64,000 bases of DNA from VGTK01 sp046327915 (GTDB taxonomy: Bacteria > Desulfobacterota > Binatia > UBA12015): positions 86,747 through 150,746 of the forward strand of contig JAXLXO010000016.1 of assembly GCA_046327915.1 (NCBI GenBank), read 5' to 3'. Shown here one piece after another: positions 30,751 to 39,892 of the stretch. Made by a program: the position numbers and the translations under genes. The notes beneath the pieces were generated by a model. It searched no databases. It saw nothing but the letters and a program-made list of their open reading frames with translations, and was not told where the DNA came from. The stretch's first letter is position 1. Every line of letters begins with the position of its first letter.

Positions 30751-33585
30751 TCAGGGCACCAGGGGCAGGCACTTGAGCTGGAGGGTGTCGAGGTCCTTCT
30801 TGCCGGAGGCGAGGACGGCCTGGGCGCGCAGCGTGAGGCGGCGCTTGCCGGCCGGGACGTTGATCGCGAAGCCGGCGCCGCAGACCTCGCCGGGGCCCGC
30901 CGGGAAGGTGAAGCTTGCGAGCGCCTGCGCGAGCGCGGCGCGCGCGGCGGCGTCCTCGGGGCGCGACGCCCTCGCGGACGGCGACTTCAGATCGATGCGG
31001 CTGATCTGCGCAGCGCTGCACGCGAGGCGCGTGTCGTCGCCGCCGGTGCAGCCCCAGACGCGGAACCGGCAGGTGCCGGGCGTCGGGTCGAAGTCGCACG
31101 CGGGATCGTTGTCGGTGCAGGACTGCGCGTTCTTCGGCAGCCCCTTGGTGTCGGTGGTGGGCGTGCCGAGGGACATCGACCACTCGAAGCCGCAGTCGAG
31201 GCCCTTCGCGCCGCCGCCCGGGATGCGCAGCACCGGCGGAATCTCGGTGCAGGTCGCGCTGCAGGCGTTGCCGGGCGTGCCGTTCAGCGGACCGTCGTCG
31301 CAGAACTCGTTGCACTCCACGACGCCGTTGCCGCAGCCCTCGACCTGACAGGTCGCGCTGCAGCCGTCGCACGAGTTGGCGTTGCCGTCGTCGCAGGCCT
31401 CCGTCACCTCGAGGGCGCCGTTGCCGCACACGCTGGTGTTGGGCGCGCACCACAGGCGGGCCAGGTTGCTGCTCATGGTGAGGCCCGCGGAGTCCTCGGC
31501 GAGAACGTTGAACGCGCGCTTGCCGAGACCGGCCGGCGCGTGCGCGACCTTGAAGATCATCTCGCCGGTGCAGAGGTTCGGCGTCGAGACCGGCGAGCCG
31601 GCCTGCAGCACGACGTTGCCGGCGCGCACTTCGCCGCCGAGCCCCTTCAGGCCGTTCGCGAGCTGCTGCGCGTTCTGCTGGTCGAGCGGATTGGTGCCGC
31701 CGGGAAGCTGCGGCTGCTTGATGTTCACGTAGGCGATCGGGTCCGGCGTGCAGGCCGGAAGGCGGGTGTCCGGCACGCGCAGGCACATCGCGGTGCTGAA
31801 GCTGCACACGCCGTCGCGCGTCTTGTCCGCGTCGCAGCGCGGATCGCCGTCGATGCAGGTCTGCGTGCTGCTGGGCAGCAGCGTGTTCGGGTTGATCGCG
31901 GGATTGCTGATCGAGAGCTTCCACTCCGCGAGGCAGCCCGCGGTGGGCAGCGTCACGCCGGGCAGCAGGACCGCGTCCTGCGGCGGCAGCGTGCAGTCGG
32001 CCTGGCAGCCGTCGCCCGAGGTGGTGTTGCCGTCGTCGCACTGCTCGCCGCACTCGCGCTTGCCGTCGCCGCAGACGTCGTCGAGGCGCGTGCAGTCGGC
32101 GCTGCAGCCGTCGCACGCGACGTTGTTGCCGTCGTCGCAGGCCTCGCCGTCGTCGACCACGGTGTTGTTGCACTGTGCGAGGGCGACGCAGTCGGGCAGG
32201 TCCGGATTGACGCTGATGGCCGCCGCGGGAACGACCGTGCCGGAGATGACCGGCGTCAGGCCGCGGTGCTGGATCTCGTTGCTGCCGATCGCGCGGACCT
32301 GGCCGAGGATCGTGACCAGGCCGCCGGCGCGGAGCTTGTTCGAGCCGGTGCCGGGGAACGCGAAGGAGCCGCGGGTGTCGAGGAAGCCGGTCGCACCGAC
32401 GGTGATCGCGCACGCCTGCAGGTTGATCAGTCCGCCGATGCCCTCGGTGCCGGACGCTTCGGCGTCGATCACGCCGAGGATGTCGAGGCTGCCGGTGGCG
32501 ATCACGTCGGCGGTGCCGCCGAAGCCGGGGGACGTCAGGTCGATGTCGCGCAGGATCGCGTTGCGGCCGGCGCCGAGCAGGAACGAGCCGCCGCCGCCGA
32601 ACGCGCCCGGGCCGCGTGCGGTGATGTCGCCGGTCGCGAGCTGCGTGAAGTCGACGCGCGCGTCGACGCTGATCTCGCCGCCGAAGCACTGCGTGCCGCC
32701 GCTGACGTCGATCGGAGCCGAGATCACCGTCGAGCCGCCGGAGAAGATCGACAGCTCCGAGCCGTCGCCGCAGGCGAAGTCGGTGCCGCTGCCGGCCTTG
32801 CCGGTGATCGAGGCGTTGATCGCCACGTTGCCGTTGGTCGCGGTGACGTCGACCGAGCCGCCGGACCCGTCGGGGCCGCCGCCGCTCGCGTCGATCGGCT
32901 GTCCGATGGTGACGTTGCCGTTGTCCGATGAGACGCTCACGCCGCCGCCGCCGAAGTCCGCGGCCGAGGTGTCGATGCGGCCACTCGCGAGCACGTCGCC
33001 GGCGCCCTGGACGTCGACCTCGCCGCCGCCCGAGCCGGTGCCGGCCGCGCCCGCGCTGATCAGGTCGGTGAACGTGACGGCGCCGCCCGACGAGTCGATC
33101 AGGATGTCGCCGCCCTGCGAGTCCGTGCCCGAGCCCGCGGTGGTGAGCGGACCCGCGATCTCGATGTTGCCGGTCGCGAGCAGGACGAGGCTGCCGGCCT
33201 GGTTGCCGCTCAGGTCGATGCGCGACTTGGTGGATCCGCTGGCGAGGAGCCGGAGGGTGCCGCCGGTCGCGTTCAGCGTGACCATCGCGAGATCGCCGCC
33301 GCCGAGGATCTTCGCGCCGGCCTGCATCGTGATCGACTTCGCGAGGATCTGGACGTCGCGCACGTCGGCGCCGGGTCCGACCGTGATCACGGCGCTCGCC
33401 GCGAACACCAGGTCGGCGGTGCCGAAGTCGAGCACGACGGGCGGCGTGATGGTCTTCGCGCCGGTGACCGTGCACGGGTTGCCGGTACAGAGATCGGTGG
33501 CGACGGTCGCGCGCGCCGGGGTGGCCGCCGCGAGGGCGACGACGCAGGCGAGGACGGCCGGGATCGAGCGGGTCAAGGCAAACAC
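30751..33585 (-). CDS. Large secreted protein: beta-helix region plus four cysteine-rich CDDGN repeats
   Basis: This 944-residue protein starts at a GTG at 33585 behind GGAGG. A Sec signal peptide (IPAVLACVVALAAATPARA) is followed by about 440 residues of Gly/Asp/Ser-rich repeats such as GGDILIDSSGGAVTFTDLI, typical of right-handed beta-helix or haemagglutinin-like surface proteins. Four Cys-rich repeats of the Myxococcus type follow, as two pairs: GEACDDGNNVACDGCSADC, GEQCDDGNTTSGDGCQADC, TEACDDGNANSCDGCSATC and a variant with NEFCDDGPLNG. Each pair is followed by a similar domain of about 170 residues (for example TQTCIDGDPRCDAD), so the C-terminal half looks duplicated. No sortase or PEP-CTERM tail is seen. 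It is probably surface-exposed; function unknown. Confidence 0.85.
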   Translation of the reverse strand: MFALTRSIPAVLACVVALAAATPARATVATDLCTGNPCTVTGAKTITPPVVLDFGTADLVFAASAVITVGPGADVRDVQILAKSITMQAGAKILGGGDLAMVTLNATGGTLRLLASGSTKSRIDLSGNQAGSLVLLATGNIEIAGPLTTAGSGTDSQGGDILIDSSGGAVTFTDLISAGAAGTGSGGGEVDVQGAGDVLASGRIDTSAADFGGGGVSVSSDNGNVTIGQPIDASGGGPDGSGGSVDVTATNGNVAINASITGKAGSGTDFACGDGSELSIFSGGSTVISAPIDVSGGTQCFGGEISVDARVDFTQLATGDITARGPGAFGGGGSFLLGAGRNAILRDIDLTSPGFGGTADVIATGSLDILGVIDAEASGTEGIGGLINLQACAITVGATGFLDTRGSFAFPGTGSNKLRAGGLVTILGQVRAIGSNEIQHRGLTPVISGTVVPAAAISVNPDLPDCVALAQCNNTVVDDGEACDDGNNVACDGCSADCTRLDDVCGDGKRECGEQCDDGNTTSGDGCQADCTLPPQDAVLLPGVTLPTAGCLAEWKLSISNPAINPNTLLPSSTQTCIDGDPRCDADKTRDGVCSFSTAMCLRVPDTRLPACTPDPIAYVNIKQPQLPGGTNPLDQQNAQQLANGLKGLGGEVRAGNVVLQAGSPVSTPNLCTGEMIFKVAHAPAGLGKRAFNVLAEDSAGLTMSSNLARLWCAPNTSVCGNGALEVTEACDDGNANSCDGCSATCQVEGCGNGVVECNEFCDDGPLNGTPGNACSATCTEIPPVLRIPGGGAKGLDCGFEWSMSLGTPTTDTKGLPKNAQSCTDNDPACDFDPTPGTCRFRVWGCTGGDDTRLACSAAQISRIDLKSPSARASRPEDAAARAALAQALASFTFPAGPGEVCGAGFAINVPAGKRRLTLRAQAVLASGKKDLDTLQLKCLPLVP

Positions 33586-33778
33586 TGAACCTCCGAATCG
33601 GGTCGGTGCGATGTGATCGAACGTGGACAGCGGTGCCGAAGGCTGGTCGGGGTTCGGTGTCTTGCCAGGAGTGCGGATCGTCGCGGCCGGCCGCGCGATG
33701 TCGTGCATCAGGAACCGCTGGCCATCGGAGCTAGCACGGCGGTCGAGAGCCGGACAACATAGAATGTGCGACGCCGCC

Positions 33779-33794
33779 CACCGCCCGGGCGGTG
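33779..33794. promoter_or_regulatory. 16-bp palindrome upstream of copA
   Basis: Perfect palindrome CACCGCCCGGGCGGTG, 34 bases before the copA ATG and downstream of a TAGAAT -10-like hexamer at 33760-33765. The flanking genes are divergent, so this is more likely an operator, for example for a copper-sensing repressor, than a terminator. No regulator gene is adjacent. Confidence 0.4.
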
Positions 33795-33827
33795 TAGCGG
33801 CGGGCGCTTTCGGCTAGGCTCGACCGG

Positions 33828-36227
33828 ATGGAAGCCGGGGAAGCGGTGGAGAAGGACCCGGTCTGCGGGATGACCGTCAAGAACCCGCGTCCGGAGCGCT
33901 CGGTCGAGCACGCGGGGCGGGTCTATCATTTCTGCAGCGACCGCTGCCGGGACCGCTTCGCGGCGGACCCGGAGGGCATCCTGTCGCGTCCGCCGCCCGA
34001 CCGGAGCGCGGCCTCGCACGGCGCCGCGGGGCACGGCGCTTCCCACGGCCACGCGCACGCGCACGGTACGGCGTCGCCGGGGCCGGCGGCACCCGCGCCG
34101 CCGGGCACGATCTACACCTGCCCGATGCACCCGGAGGTGCAGGAGCCTCGTCCCGGGGCGTGCCCGTTCTGCGGCATGGCCCTCGAGCCGATGGGGCCGC
34201 CGGCCGCCGACGCCGGTCCCAACCCCGAGCTGCTCGACATGACCCGACGCTTCCGCGTGGCCCTCGTGCCCGCGGCGGTGGTGTTCCTGCTGGCCATGTC
34301 CGAGATGATCCCCGGGCAGCCGGTGCAGCACGCGGTGCCGTGGACCGCGCTCGCGTGGCTGCAGCTCGTGCTCGCCACGCCGGTCGTGCTCTGGGCGGGA
34401 GCGCCGTTCTTCGAGCGTGCGCTCGTCTCGCTCCGGAACCGCAGCCCGAACATGTTCACGCTGATCGCGCTCGGCACGGGAGCCGCGTGGGGCTACAGCA
34501 CGTTCGCGACGCTCTTCCCGGGATTCATCCCGGAATCGCTGCGCGTGCACGGCGGCGTACCGCCGCTCTACTTCGAGGCCGCCGCCGTGATCACGGTGCT
34601 GGTGCTGCTCGGGCAGGTGATCGAGCTGCGCGCGCGCGAGCGCACCGGCAGCGCGATCCGCGCGCTGCTCGGGCTCGCCGCGAAGACCGCGCGTCTGGTC
34701 CGCGCCGACGGCAGCGAGGCGGACGTCCCGATCGAGGACGTGAAGCCCGGCGACGTGCTGCGCGTCCGTCCCGGCGAGAAGGTCCCCGTCGACGGCAGCG
34801 TGGTCGACGGCGCCAGCGCGGTCGACGAGTCGATGCTGAGCGGCGAGCCCATCCCCGTCGCGAAGGCGGCGGGCGACCGCGTGACCGGCGCGACCGTCAA
34901 CGGCACCGGCAGCTTCACCATGCGCGCCGAGCGTGTCGGCGCCGAGACCGTGCTGGCGCAGATCGTCGACATGGTGGCGCGCGCGCAGCGCAGCCGCGCG
35001 CCGATCGATCGTCTCGCCGACGCGGTGGCGGCGTGGTTCGTGCCGTCCGTCGTGGCGGCGTCGCTGCTGGTGTTCGTGGTGTGGGCGCTCGCCGGGCCGG
35101 AGCCGCGCCTCGCGTACGCGCTGGTGAACGCGATCGCCGTGCTGATCATCGCGTGCCCGTGCGCACTCGGGCTCGCGACGCCGATGTCGATCATGGTGGG
35201 CGTCGGCCGCGGCGCGACCGCCGGGGTACTGGTCAAGAGCGCCGAGGCGCTCGAGCTCATCGAGAAGGTCGACACCGTGATCGTCGACAAGACCGGCACG
35301 CTCACCGAGGGCAGGCCGCGGCTCGTGACGGTCGTGCCGCTCACCGACGCGAGCGAGGAGGACGTGCTGCGCGTCGCAGTCGCGCTGGAGCGCTCGAGCG
35401 AGCATCCGCTCGCGGCGGCGATCGTCGGCGGCGCCGCTGAGCGCGGCGTCGCGGCGGATCCCGCGACCGACTTCTCGGCGGTGACCGGCAAGGGCGTGGT
35501 CGGGCGTACCGGCGGCGTCGCCGCGGCGCTCGGCAATGAAGCGCTGCTCGCCGAGCTCGGCATCCGCGGGACGGTCCCGTCCGAGCGCGTTGCGGAGCTG
35601 CGCGCGCGGGGACAGACGGTGATGTTCGTCGCGCGCGACGGCGGCCTGCTGGGCCTCGTCGGCGTCGCCGACCCGGTGAAGGAATCGACCGCGGCGGCGA
35701 TCGCCGAGCTGCACCGCGCGGGGTTGCGCGTCGTGATGGTCACCGGCGACAGCCGCGCCACGGCGGAAGCCGTCGCGCGCGCGGTCGGCATCGACCAGGT
35801 CGAGGCCGAGGTCCTGCCGGAGCGCAAGGCGGAGGTGGTGCGCCGTCTGCAGGCGGCTGGACGCGTGGTCGCGATGGCGGGCGACGGCGTCAACGACGCA
35901 CCCGCCCTGGCGCAGGCGCAGGTCGGCATCGCGATGGGCACCGGCACCGACGTCGCGATCGAGAGCGCTGGCATGACGCTCCTCGGCGGCGATCTGCGCG
36001 GACTGGTGCGCGCACGAAATCTCGGTGTCGCCACCATGCGCAACATCCGGCAGAATCTGTTCTTCGCCTTCGCCTACAACGTGCTCGGGATCCCGCTCGC
36101 GGGCGGCGCGCTCTATCCGGCCTTCGGCCTGCTCCTGAGCCCGATGGTCGCGAGCGCGGCGATGAGCCTCAGCTCGGTGTCGGTGATCGCGAATGCGCTG
36201 CGGCTGCGTCGCGTTCGGCTCGACTGA
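33828..36227 (+). CDS. copA: Copper-translocating P1B-type ATPase with YHS and metal-binding domains
   Basis: This 799-residue pump begins with a YHS domain (DPVCGMTVKNPRPERSVEHA, YHFCSDRCRDRFAADP). A His-rich linker (HGAAGHGASHGHAHAHG) and a heavy-metal-binding domain (YTCPMHPEVQEPRPGACPFC) follow in place of HMA CxxC domains. Next come eight helices and the P-type core: CPC in IIACPCALGLATP, the phosphorylation site in DKTGTLTEG, HP in SSEHPLAAAI and GDGVNDAPALAQA. YNVLGIPLAGG and MSLSSVSVIANALRLR near the end match Cu(I) exporters. It expels copper from the cytoplasm. Confidence 0.93.
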   Translation: MEAGEAVEKDPVCGMTVKNPRPERSVEHAGRVYHFCSDRCRDRFAADPEGILSRPPPDRSAASHGAAGHGASHGHAHAHGTASPGPAAPAPPGTIYTCPMHPEVQEPRPGACPFCGMALEPMGPPAADAGPNPELLDMTRRFRVALVPAAVVFLLAMSEMIPGQPVQHAVPWTALAWLQLVLATPVVLWAGAPFFERALVSLRNRSPNMFTLIALGTGAAWGYSTFATLFPGFIPESLRVHGGVPPLYFEAAAVITVLVLLGQVIELRARERTGSAIRALLGLAAKTARLVRADGSEADVPIEDVKPGDVLRVRPGEKVPVDGSVVDGASAVDESMLSGEPIPVAKAAGDRVTGATVNGTGSFTMRAERVGAETVLAQIVDMVARAQRSRAPIDRLADAVAAWFVPSVVAASLLVFVVWALAGPEPRLAYALVNAIAVLIIACPCALGLATPMSIMVGVGRGATAGVLVKSAEALELIEKVDTVIVDKTGTLTEGRPRLVTVVPLTDASEEDVLRVAVALERSSEHPLAAAIVGGAAERGVAADPATDFSAVTGKGVVGRTGGVAAALGNEALLAELGIRGTVPSERVAELRARGQTVMFVARDGGLLGLVGVADPVKESTAAAIAELHRAGLRVVMVTGDSRATAEAVARAVGIDQVEAEVLPERKAEVVRRLQAAGRVVAMAGDGVNDAPALAQAQVGIAMGTGTDVAIESAGMTLLGGDLRGLVRARNLGVATMRNIRQNLFFAFAYNVLGIPLAGGALYPAFGLLLSPMVASAAMSLSSVSVIANALRLRRVRLD

Positions 36228-36304
36228 CGCGGGCACGGCGCGCTAGAGAGACTCGCCGGCCGCGACGGCGCGTGCCGGAACCAACCGCAGGAGGCCCCGT
36301 TCCC

Positions 36305-37582
36305 ATGTCCGTGCCAACGTCCATCGTCGCCCTCGTCGCCCGCGAGATCCTCGATTCGCGCGGCAAGCCCACCGTCGAGGTGGAGGTCCGGCTGCAGGGC
36401 GGGGCCGTCGGCCGCGCGGCGGTGCCGAGCGGTGCTTCGACCGGAGCGCACGAGGCGCTCGAGCTGCGCGACGGCGACAAGAAGCGCTACCGCGGTGCGG
36501 GCGTGCTCAAGGCCGTCGAGAACGTGCGCGGCGCGCTGACGAAGGCGGTGACCGGCCTCGACGCGCGCGAGCAGAAGGCGGTCGACGCGGCCCTGCTCGC
36601 GGCCGACGGCGATCCGCTGAAGAAGAAGCTCGGCGCCAACGCGATCCTCGCGGTCTCGATGGCGAACGCGCGGGCCGCGGCGGTGGCCGAGAACGTTCCG
36701 CTCTACCGCTGGCTCGGCGGCAAGGACGCCAACGTCCTGCCGGTGCCGTACATGAACGTGCTCAACGGCGGACAGCACGCGGTCGGCGGCGTCGACTTCC
36801 AGGAGTTCATGCTCGCGCCGACCGGCCTGCCGACGTTCCGCGAGGCGCTGCGCGCCGGCAGCGAGTGCTACCACGTGCTCAAGGAGATCCTGCACGACAA
36901 GGGGCTGTCGGTGAACGTCGGCGACGAGGGCGGCTTCGCGCCGGCGCTGCGCCGCAACGAGGACGCGCCCGAGCTGCTCGTGCAGGCGATCGAGAAGGCC
37001 GGCTACCGCCCCGGCGAGGACATCGTCCTCGCGCTCGATCCTGCGACCACCGAGCTCTACGCGGACGGCAAGTACGACCTCGCGCGCACGACGGGCGAGA
37101 AGAAGACCAGCGACGAGATGATCGCGCTGTGGTCGGACTGGTGCACGAAGTACCCGATCGTCTCGATCGAGGACGGCCTTGCCGAGGACGACTGGGACGG
37201 CTGGGCGAAGCTCACCGCCGCGCTCGGCAAGAAGATCCTGCTGGTCGGCGACGACCTCTTCGTCACGCAGAAGGCCCGCCTCGAGCGCGGCATCGCGGCG
37301 CACGTCGGCAACGCGATCCTCGTCAAGCTCAACCAGGTCGGCTCGGTGAGCGAGACCCTCGAGACCATGGACGTCGCGAAGAAGGCCGGCTACGCGCGCA
37401 TGGTTTCGCACCGCTCGGGCGAGACCGAGGACGTCTTCATCGCCGACCTCGCGGTCGCCACCGGCGCCGGCAAGATCAAGACCGGCGCGCCGGCGCGCTC
37501 GGAGCGCGTCGCGAAGTACAACCAGCTGCTCCGCATCGAGGAGGAGCTGGGAGCGAACGCGCGCTACGCGGGCAAGAGCTGA
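36305..37582 (+). CDS. eno: Enolase
   Basis: This 425-residue glycolytic enzyme interconverts 2-phosphoglycerate and phosphoenolpyruvate. It has AREILDSRGKPTVEVEVRL, the mobile loop PSGASTGAHEALELRDGD, GDEGGFAPAL with the catalytic Glu, magnesium ligands in ALDPATTELY, PIVSIEDGLAEDDW and VGDDLFVT, the catalytic Lys in ILVKLNQVGSVSETLE, and SHRSGETEDVFIADLAVATG. Length and motifs are complete. The ATG at 36305 has GGAGG ten bases upstream. It stands alone between copA and crcB. Confidence 0.97.
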   Translation: MSVPTSIVALVAREILDSRGKPTVEVEVRLQGGAVGRAAVPSGASTGAHEALELRDGDKKRYRGAGVLKAVENVRGALTKAVTGLDAREQKAVDAALLAADGDPLKKKLGANAILAVSMANARAAAVAENVPLYRWLGGKDANVLPVPYMNVLNGGQHAVGGVDFQEFMLAPTGLPTFREALRAGSECYHVLKEILHDKGLSVNVGDEGGFAPALRRNEDAPELLVQAIEKAGYRPGEDIVLALDPATTELYADGKYDLARTTGEKKTSDEMIALWSDWCTKYPIVSIEDGLAEDDWDGWAKLTAALGKKILLVGDDLFVTQKARLERGIAAHVGNAILVKLNQVGSVSETLETMDVAKKAGYARMVSHRSGETEDVFIADLAVATGAGKIKTGAPARSERVAKYNQLLRIEEELGANARYAGKS

Positions 37583-37591
37583 CGATCGGCT

Positions 37592-37622
37592 CCGAGCGTG
37601 CACCGGGACGGTGCGCGCTCGG
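37592..37622. terminator. Hairpin between eno and crcB
   Basis: 13-bp stem with one G-T wobble (CCGAGCGTGCACC / GGTGCGCGCTCGG) and a 5-base loop, starting 9 bases past the eno stop and ending just before the convergent crcB stop. The arrangement fits a two-way terminator. Confidence 0.65.
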
Positions 37623-37630
37623 GGCCGGTT

Positions 37631-38011
37631 TCAGCCGAAGGCGCGGCCGAAGGCGAGGCCGAGCGTCGCGGCCGCGAGTCCCGCCAGCACGCTCACCGTG
37701 ACGTACGCGAGCGCGCTCCCGGTGTCGCCGGCCTCGACCAGCCGCAGCGTCTCGTAGGTGAAGGTCGAGAAGGTGGTGTAGGCGCCGAGGAAGCCGACGC
37801 CGAGCGCGAGCCGGACCTCGGGCGGCCATGTCGCGAACTCGAGCGCGCCGCTCAGCGTGCCGAGCACGAAGCTGCCGGTCACGTTGATCAGCAGCGTCGC
37901 GAACGGGAACGGGGACTCGACGCGCGCGTCGACCGCGAAGGCGATCAGGTAGCGCGCGATCGCGCCGAGGAAGCCCCCGGCGCCGACGCAAAGCAGTCCG
38001 CGCAGCGTCAA
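37631..38011 (-). CDS. crcB: Fluoride channel CrcB/Fluc
   Basis: This 126-residue protein has four membrane helices and the Fluc signatures GAGGFLGAIARYLI, LLINVTGSFVLGTLSG and FLGAYTTFSTFTYETL, the last containing the pore Phe and polar track. It exports fluoride as a dual-topology dimer. The only start at the right length is a TTG at 38011 that overlaps the desaturase stop (TTGA), so it seems translationally coupled and has no fluoride riboswitch of its own. The linkage to a desaturase is unusual. Confidence 0.9.
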   Translation of the reverse strand: MTLRGLLCVGAGGFLGAIARYLIAFAVDARVESPFPFATLLINVTGSFVLGTLSGALEFATWPPEVRLALGVGFLGAYTTFSTFTYETLRLVEAGDTGSALAYVTVSVLAGLAAATLGLAFGRAFG

Positions 38012-38985
38012 GCGGGACGCGCCGACGCCTCGCGCAGCACGCTCAGGTAGCCGTGCGCGATCAGCGCGTTGTCGAGGACGCCGCGGTCGCGCAGCATCCG
38101 GTGCAGGCGCGGCAGGTTGTAGTGCGGGACGGTCATCAGGAGGTGGTGCTCGAGGTGGTAGTTGACGCCGTTCGGCGCGATCAGGGCGCGCTCCCACCAG
38201 CTGGTCGTCGTCGTGCGCGTGTTGCGCAGCGGATCGGCCGGGTCGGGCGCCATGGCGTGCTCGGCGATCGCGCGGATGCGCGTCACGAGCTGGAACGTCG
38301 TCATCCAGGCGACCACCCAGAGCAGGTACAGCATCGGGTGTCCGGCGGCCAGCAGGACGAGGAACAGCACCGCGTTGCTGATCGCGACGCCGCGCAGATT
38401 GCGCACGCCGCCGAAGGTCCGCGACTGCCGTCCCTGCGACAGGCCGAGGTCGCGCTTGACCGTCGCCTTGACGCGCTTCCAGCCGGTCTGTCCGGTGAGG
38501 TCGCGGACGATCTTGCGCTTGAGGCTCGCGCGCGTGGTCGGGAAGGGCAGCACGAGGCCGATGTCGGGGTCCTCCGCGGTGTAGTTCTTCGCGTGGTGCT
38601 TCAGGTGGTACGGCCGGTAGGGGAAGACGTCGGTCCAGACGGGGTACGCGCACAGCCAGTTGCCGGCCCAGTCGTTGAGCGTGCGGTTCGAGAACAGCGC
38701 GCGGTGGGCCGCGTCGTGCATCAGGATCGCCATGCCGAGCTGGCGCGTGCCGATCAGCAGGAGTGCGAGCGCGATCGTCAGCGGGTTCGGCCACGCGGCG
38801 ACCAGCGCCATCGAGCCGAAGATCGTCCCCCAGTTGATCGCGATCGACAGCCACGACATCGCGTCGCGGTGCGTGATCAGCTCCTGGATCTCGGCGCGCG
38901 TCAGCTTGTCGAGCCAGCGCTCCTGGCCGGCGAGCGCGGGCCCGGCGTCGGCGACGGTCGTGGCGGTATTCGTGGGCTGGTCCAT
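38008..38985 (-). CDS. Membrane fatty acid desaturase
   Basis: This 325-residue membrane enzyme has the three histidine boxes of acyl lipid desaturases: HDAAH near residue 90, HLKHH near 126 and HLEHH near 280. Two helix pairs lie at about 47-85 and 185-225. It inserts a double bond (or hydroxyl) into fatty acyl chains using a di-iron centre, electrons and oxygen. The ATG at 38985 has GGGAG seven bases upstream and overlaps the PaaX-like regulator stop by one base, suggesting control by that regulator. Confidence 0.88.
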   Translation of the reverse strand: MDQPTNTATTVADAGPALAGQERWLDKLTRAEIQELITHRDAMSWLSIAINWGTIFGSMALVAAWPNPLTIALALLLIGTRQLGMAILMHDAAHRALFSNRTLNDWAGNWLCAYPVWTDVFPYRPYHLKHHAKNYTAEDPDIGLVLPFPTTRASLKRKIVRDLTGQTGWKRVKATVKRDLGLSQGRQSRTFGGVRNLRGVAISNAVLFLVLLAAGHPMLYLLWVVAWMTTFQLVTRIRAIAEHAMAPDPADPLRNTRTTTTSWWERALIAPNGVNYHLEHHLLMTVPHYNLPRLHRMLRDRGVLDNALIAHGYLSVLREASARPA

Positions 38986-39839
38986 CACAGAGCTCCCGAA
39001 AGTTCTTCGCTGGAGGGCATGTCGTCGCCGGTGAAGCGCACGTGCGCCGGCGTGTCGCCGGGCCGCGCACCCATCTCGCGCAGGAAGCTCGCCCAGCGGG
39101 AGCGGCCGGCGCGGTCGTAGCGCAGCAGCGTGTCGATCAACGCGCGGCGCTCGGCCGCGGGCACGAGCGCATCGGGCAGGCGCGGATCGAGCACGAGCTG
39201 CCGGATCGCGCGTCCGCCGAGCACGAAGGATTCCGCCATCGCCTGCTCGCGCGGCAGGTCCGCGAGGGCGCGCTCGCTGCGCTCGAGATCGGCGATCGTC
39301 CGCCGGTAGCCCTGCCGGATCCCTGCGACGTCCCACAACGCCGCGGCGCGCTGTGCGGTCGCGAGCGCGAGGTCGCGCACGCCGAAGACGTCGGCGGATG
39401 CATCGAGTCCGAGCTCGACCAGACGGTCGCGCACGCCGGAGACGCCGCCCGCGAGGTTGTCGGGCCGGACGGCGAGGTCGCGGCGCAGGTCGCGGAAGCC
39501 GAGAAACGCGAGCGCGCGTCCGCTGCGGTCGCCGGCGCGCGCGTCGTCGCCGCCCGCGACGGCGATCCACGCGCCGTGCCACGGGCGAAGCGTGCGGTCG
39601 AGCGAGCGCCACGACGTCGCGAGCCGGTTCACGGCTTCGGCCGACGTGCCGAGGCGGTAGAGGCCGGGCTCGTCGCTGGCGACCATGCCGCTCGCGCGCA
39701 GGCGGGCGAGGGCGACGCGCAGCGAGTTCTCGCTGATGCCGAAGAGCGCTGCCGCGGCGACCAGCGCCCGGACCGGCAGGGCGCCTGCCTTCATCGTCGA
39801 CAGCAGATCGAGGACGATGCTCCTGGCGCTCGGCTCCAT
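38985..39839 (-). CDS. PaaX-family transcriptional regulator
   Basis: This 284-residue protein has a winged-helix N-terminus (ALFGISENSLRVALARLRASGMVASDEPGL) and the PaaX central segment WRSLDRTLRPWHGAWIAV, with LGFRDLRRDLAVRPDNLAGG after it. PaaX repressors bind acyl-CoA ligands such as phenylacetyl-CoA. No paa genes are near; the coupled targets are a desaturase and crcB, so the ligand may be a long-chain acyl-CoA (inference). An inverted repeat just upstream (39848-39886) probably mediates self-control. Confidence 0.85.
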   Translation of the reverse strand: MEPSARSIVLDLLSTMKAGALPVRALVAAAALFGISENSLRVALARLRASGMVASDEPGLYRLGTSAEAVNRLATSWRSLDRTLRPWHGAWIAVAGGDDARAGDRSGRALAFLGFRDLRRDLAVRPDNLAGGVSGVRDRLVELGLDASADVFGVRDLALATAQRAAALWDVAGIRQGYRRTIADLERSERALADLPREQAMAESFVLGGRAIRQLVLDPRLPDALVPAAERRALIDTLLRYDRAGRSRWASFLREMGARPGDTPAHVRFTGDDMPSSEELSGAL

Positions 39840-39847
39840 GCCGGTGT

Positions 39848-39886
39848 CATTACACGAATGATAGATCCAATGGCAAGTGTGTAATG
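39848..39886. promoter_or_regulatory. Inverted-repeat operator upstream of the PaaX-like gene
   Basis: Exact 8-bp inverted repeats CATTACAC (39848-39855) and GTGTAATG (39879-39886). Their centres are 31 bp apart, about three helical turns, and the nearer one is 8 bases from the start codon at 39839. The A+T content is high against the local background. It is a good candidate for the regulator's own binding site. Confidence 0.6.
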
Positions 39887-39892
39887 CCGCCT

